7,170 nt of DNA from Verrucomicrobiota bacterium (GTDB lineage Bacteria; Verrucomicrobiota; Verrucomicrobiia; Limisphaerales; UBA1096), in contig DQOE01000121.1 of NCBI GenBank assembly GCA_015658765.1, positions 1 through 7,170 on the forward strand. The letters are read 5' to 3'. The position numbers and the translations under genes are program-made. Positions within the stretch are counted from its first letter, which is position 1; every line of letters starts with the position of its first letter. Positions 5,715-7,170 of the stretch are shown in pieces. Under the pieces are notes generated by a model. That model was given only the letters and a program-made list of their open reading frames with translations. It made no database searches and had not been told where the DNA came from.

Positions 5715-6800
5715 TTAATACAGCAGCAATGGTGAGAGGAAGTAGAGCCGGCCGGACTTGAGCTTGGGGAGATCCACGCCGAGGTCGATTTTTATCGCCT
5801 TGGCATCGCTCTTGCCGAACAGCCGGAACAGGTTGGCCAGGTTTAACGGCTCGCGATATTGGATTAGGTCGGCGTCGGGGATGCCGGCCAGATTCAGTGC
5901 CTGATCGGTGCCGGTGTCGAGGTTGCCCAGTTCGTCCACGAAACCCTGGCCAAGCGCCTGCGTGCCGGAGAGGATTCGGCCGTCGGCGAAGTCCTCCCAA
6001 TCATCGTCGAGCGCCTTGCCTTCGCCGGGTTTGTTTCGCCGCTCGAGATCGCGGCCTTCGCGCACGATTTTTTTGAAACGCCCAAATGTCTCGTCGATCA
6101 GATCCTGCACCATCTGGCGTTCCTCCGGCGTGATGTCCTCCTCGCGCTTGTCGTAGCTGAGCATGTCCTTGTGCTTGCCGCTCTTGAACACCATCGGCCG
6201 CACGCCGATCTTGTCCATCAGATTGCGCAGATTGTAGCCATGCATGATCACGCCGATGCTGCCGGTGATCGTCAATTCGTGCGCGACGATCCAGTTGCAC
6301 GGCGCGGCGACGTAGTAGCCGCCCGACGCCGCCAGCGCGCCCATCACGGCGACCACCGGCTTGTTGCACTCATCCTGAAAATCGCGGATGATTTCGTAAA
6401 TGTGATCCGACGCCAGCACTTCGCCGCCGGGGGAGTTGATGCGAAACAGCACCGCCTTCACGTCGTCGTCTTCGCGCGCCCACTTGAACTGCCGCCGGAT
6501 CGACTCGACCATGTTGTTACCGCTGGCATCGACGCTGAAGCTGGCGATCAGGCCGGCGAGATCGATTACAGCAACCTTGTTTTTGCTGTCGTTGTCTCGA
6601 AGAGTGACCTCCTCGACATAGCTGGTCCCGCCGGAGCCAAGCGACATGCCGGCAGAGCCGATGGCCAGCATGACGACCAGGAAACCGCCCAGCAGCAGGC
6701 AGCCCACCAGAAACAGGGAGAACCACATCCAGCCCCGGCTTTTCCTGGCCGGTGCCGGACTTGGCCCGGGTGAAATTACAGGGGGTGAATTGTCCATCAT
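5715..6800 (-). CDS. sppA: Signal peptide peptidase SppA (S49 serine protease)
   Basis: SppA is a membrane-anchored Ser/Lys protease that degrades leftover signal peptides and other membrane peptides. From the ATG at 6800 the protein has 361 residues, which fits the short single-domain SppA type. It has a cytoplasmic Pro-rich N-terminus, one membrane segment (about 24-47, WMWFSLFLVGCLLLGG onward) and the S49 domain. Key blocks are INSPGGEVLASDHIYE (121-136), GALAASGGYYVAAP (144-157) with Ser149 as nucleophile, TGSIGVIM (169-176) and KSGKHKDM (196-203). Lys201 is 52 residues after Ser149, the same spacing as Ser147/Lys199 in Bacillus SppA. The ADGRILSGTQAL and GFVDELG blocks (about 262-292) are also typical. 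An upstream start at 6908 would overlap the divergent neighbour and adds 36 residues without membrane or domain character. ATG 6797 is equally possible. No Shine-Dalgarno is seen. Confidence 0.93.
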   Translation of the reverse strand: MMDNSPPVISPGPSPAPARKSRGWMWFSLFLVGCLLLGGFLVVMLAIGSAGMSLGSGGTSYVEEVTLRDNDSKNKVAVIDLAGLIASFSVDASGNNMVESIRRQFKWAREDDDVKAVLFRINSPGGEVLASDHIYEIIRDFQDECNKPVVAVMGALAASGGYYVAAPCNWIVAHELTITGSIGVIMHGYNLRNLMDKIGVRPMVFKSGKHKDMLSYDKREEDITPEERQMVQDLIDETFGRFKKIVREGRDLERRNKPGEGKALDDDWEDFADGRILSGTQALGQGFVDELGNLDTGTDQALNLAGIPDADLIQYREPLNLANLFRLFGKSDAKAIKIDLGVDLPKLKSGRLYFLSPLLLY

Positions 6801-6883
6801 ATCGCGGGGCAGCCTACTCTTGGCCAGGTGTGCGGGCAAGCAGCCGGTTTGCGATTGGTCAAGCGCTTGGGTAGCATCGCCGC
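6801..6883. promoter_or_regulatory. Divergent intergenic region between sppA and the DUF6580-like gene
   Basis: Promoters for both divergent genes should lie in these 83 bases. For the rightward gene, TTGCGA (6849-6854) and TAGCAT (6872-6877) are 17 bases apart with four of six matches each; transcription would then begin almost at the GTG at 6884. Leftward candidates (TTGCCC at 6839-6834, TAGGCT at 6816-6811) are weaker. The word GGTCAAGCGC (6857-6866) overlaps the palindrome CAAGCGCTTG (6860-6869), a possible operator. Confidence 0.3.
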
Positions 6884-7170
6884 GTGGAGCGCAAAACATG
6901 GTTGCCACTGGTGTTGATGCTCGTCTTCGCGGCGAGTCGGTGGCCCGGCATGCTCCCGCAAAACTTCAGTGCCGCGCACGCGCTGCTTTTTTGCGTGGCG
7001 TTTTGGCTGTCCGGCTGGATGGGCTGGGTGCTGCCGCTGGCCACCATCATCGTCACCGACATCCTGCTAAATCTTTTCCACTACAGCATGCCGGTGATGG
7101 TGCCGGAGTTGGTTGTGAATTGGATGATCCTCGCGCTGTTCGTCGTCCTGGCCAAGTGGCTGGCCAGGCG
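6884..7170 (+). CDS. 5' part of a small multi-pass membrane protein, DUF6580-like
   Basis: The first 95 codons are present and the frame stays open to the window end. It starts at GTG 6884; an in-frame TAG at 6872-6874 excludes an earlier start. The protein begins VERKTWLPLVLMLVFAASRW, followed by PQNFSAAHALLFC (25-37) and VTDILLNLFHY (57-67). Hydrophobic segments lie at about 6-18, 31-43, 46-64 and 78-94, predicting at least three or four membrane passes. The SR...NFS..HAL..C pattern and the (V/L)(T/S)D(I/L)LLNLFHY motif fit my memory of the DUF6580 family, small integral membrane proteins common in this group and often suggested to be transporter components. The function is unknown. It is transcribed divergently from sppA, across 83 bases, with no Shine-Dalgarno before the GTG. 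The family label is moderately sure; the coding call is firm. Confidence 0.75.
   Translation, partial: MERKTWLPLVLMLVFAASRWPGMLPQNFSAAHALLFCVAFWLSGWMGWVLPLATIIVTDILLNLFHYSMPVMVPELVVNWMILALFVVLAKWLAR

Noticed and set aside
6801..6908. Longer sppA start at 6908
   Set aside because: It would overlap the divergent membrane-protein start at 6884 and adds 36 residues unlike any SppA N-terminus. The ATG pair at 6800/6797 precedes the membrane anchor at a normal distance.

Overview
The window looks like about 7.2 kb of ordinary chromosome from a GC-rich Gram-negative bacterium, most likely in the Planctomycetota-Verrucomicrobiota group (Verrucomicrobiota favoured). This assignment is an inference from gene content: a futalosine-pathway menaquinone gene (mqnD), a secreted formylglycine-type sulfatase, a secreted PQQ-like beta-propeller with a WPQW start after its signal peptide, a small DUF6580-type membrane protein, and a general lack of Shine-Dalgarno sequences. 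No marker gene fixes the taxon.

Layout: 2-172 (+) is the 3' end of an unidentified gene with a Thr-Glu-Pro tandem repeat tail. 173-386 is a leader/intergenic stretch holding a palindromic element with two related hairpins. 387-1445 (+) is purM. 1472-2806 (-) is a secreted beta-propeller gene that converges on purM. 2803-3000 (-) is the N-terminal piece of a TIR domain whose stop codon overlaps the propeller start codon. 3001-3119 is a divergent promoter region. 3120-3971 (+) is mqnD. 4064-5620 (+) is a sulfatase with its own predicted promoter, and a strong intrinsic terminator follows at 5653-5676. 5715-6800 (-) is sppA, converging on the sulfatase. 6884-7170 (+) is the 5' part of a DUF6580-like membrane protein, divergent from sppA.

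The genes do not form one pathway. purM (purine synthesis), mqnD (menaquinone synthesis) and sppA (signal peptide/membrane peptide clearance) are housekeeping genes. The sulfatase and propeller are exported proteins typical of polysaccharide-degrading bacteria of this group. Strand switches and intergenic gaps suggest mostly single-gene transcription units.

No complete novel system is visible. The observations most worth a second look are a strongly over-represented word, GGCCAAGCGC (core GCCAAGCG, eight exact copies on both strands, one inside a terminator stem-loop), and the truncated TIR fragment coupled by an ATGA overlap to the propeller gene.
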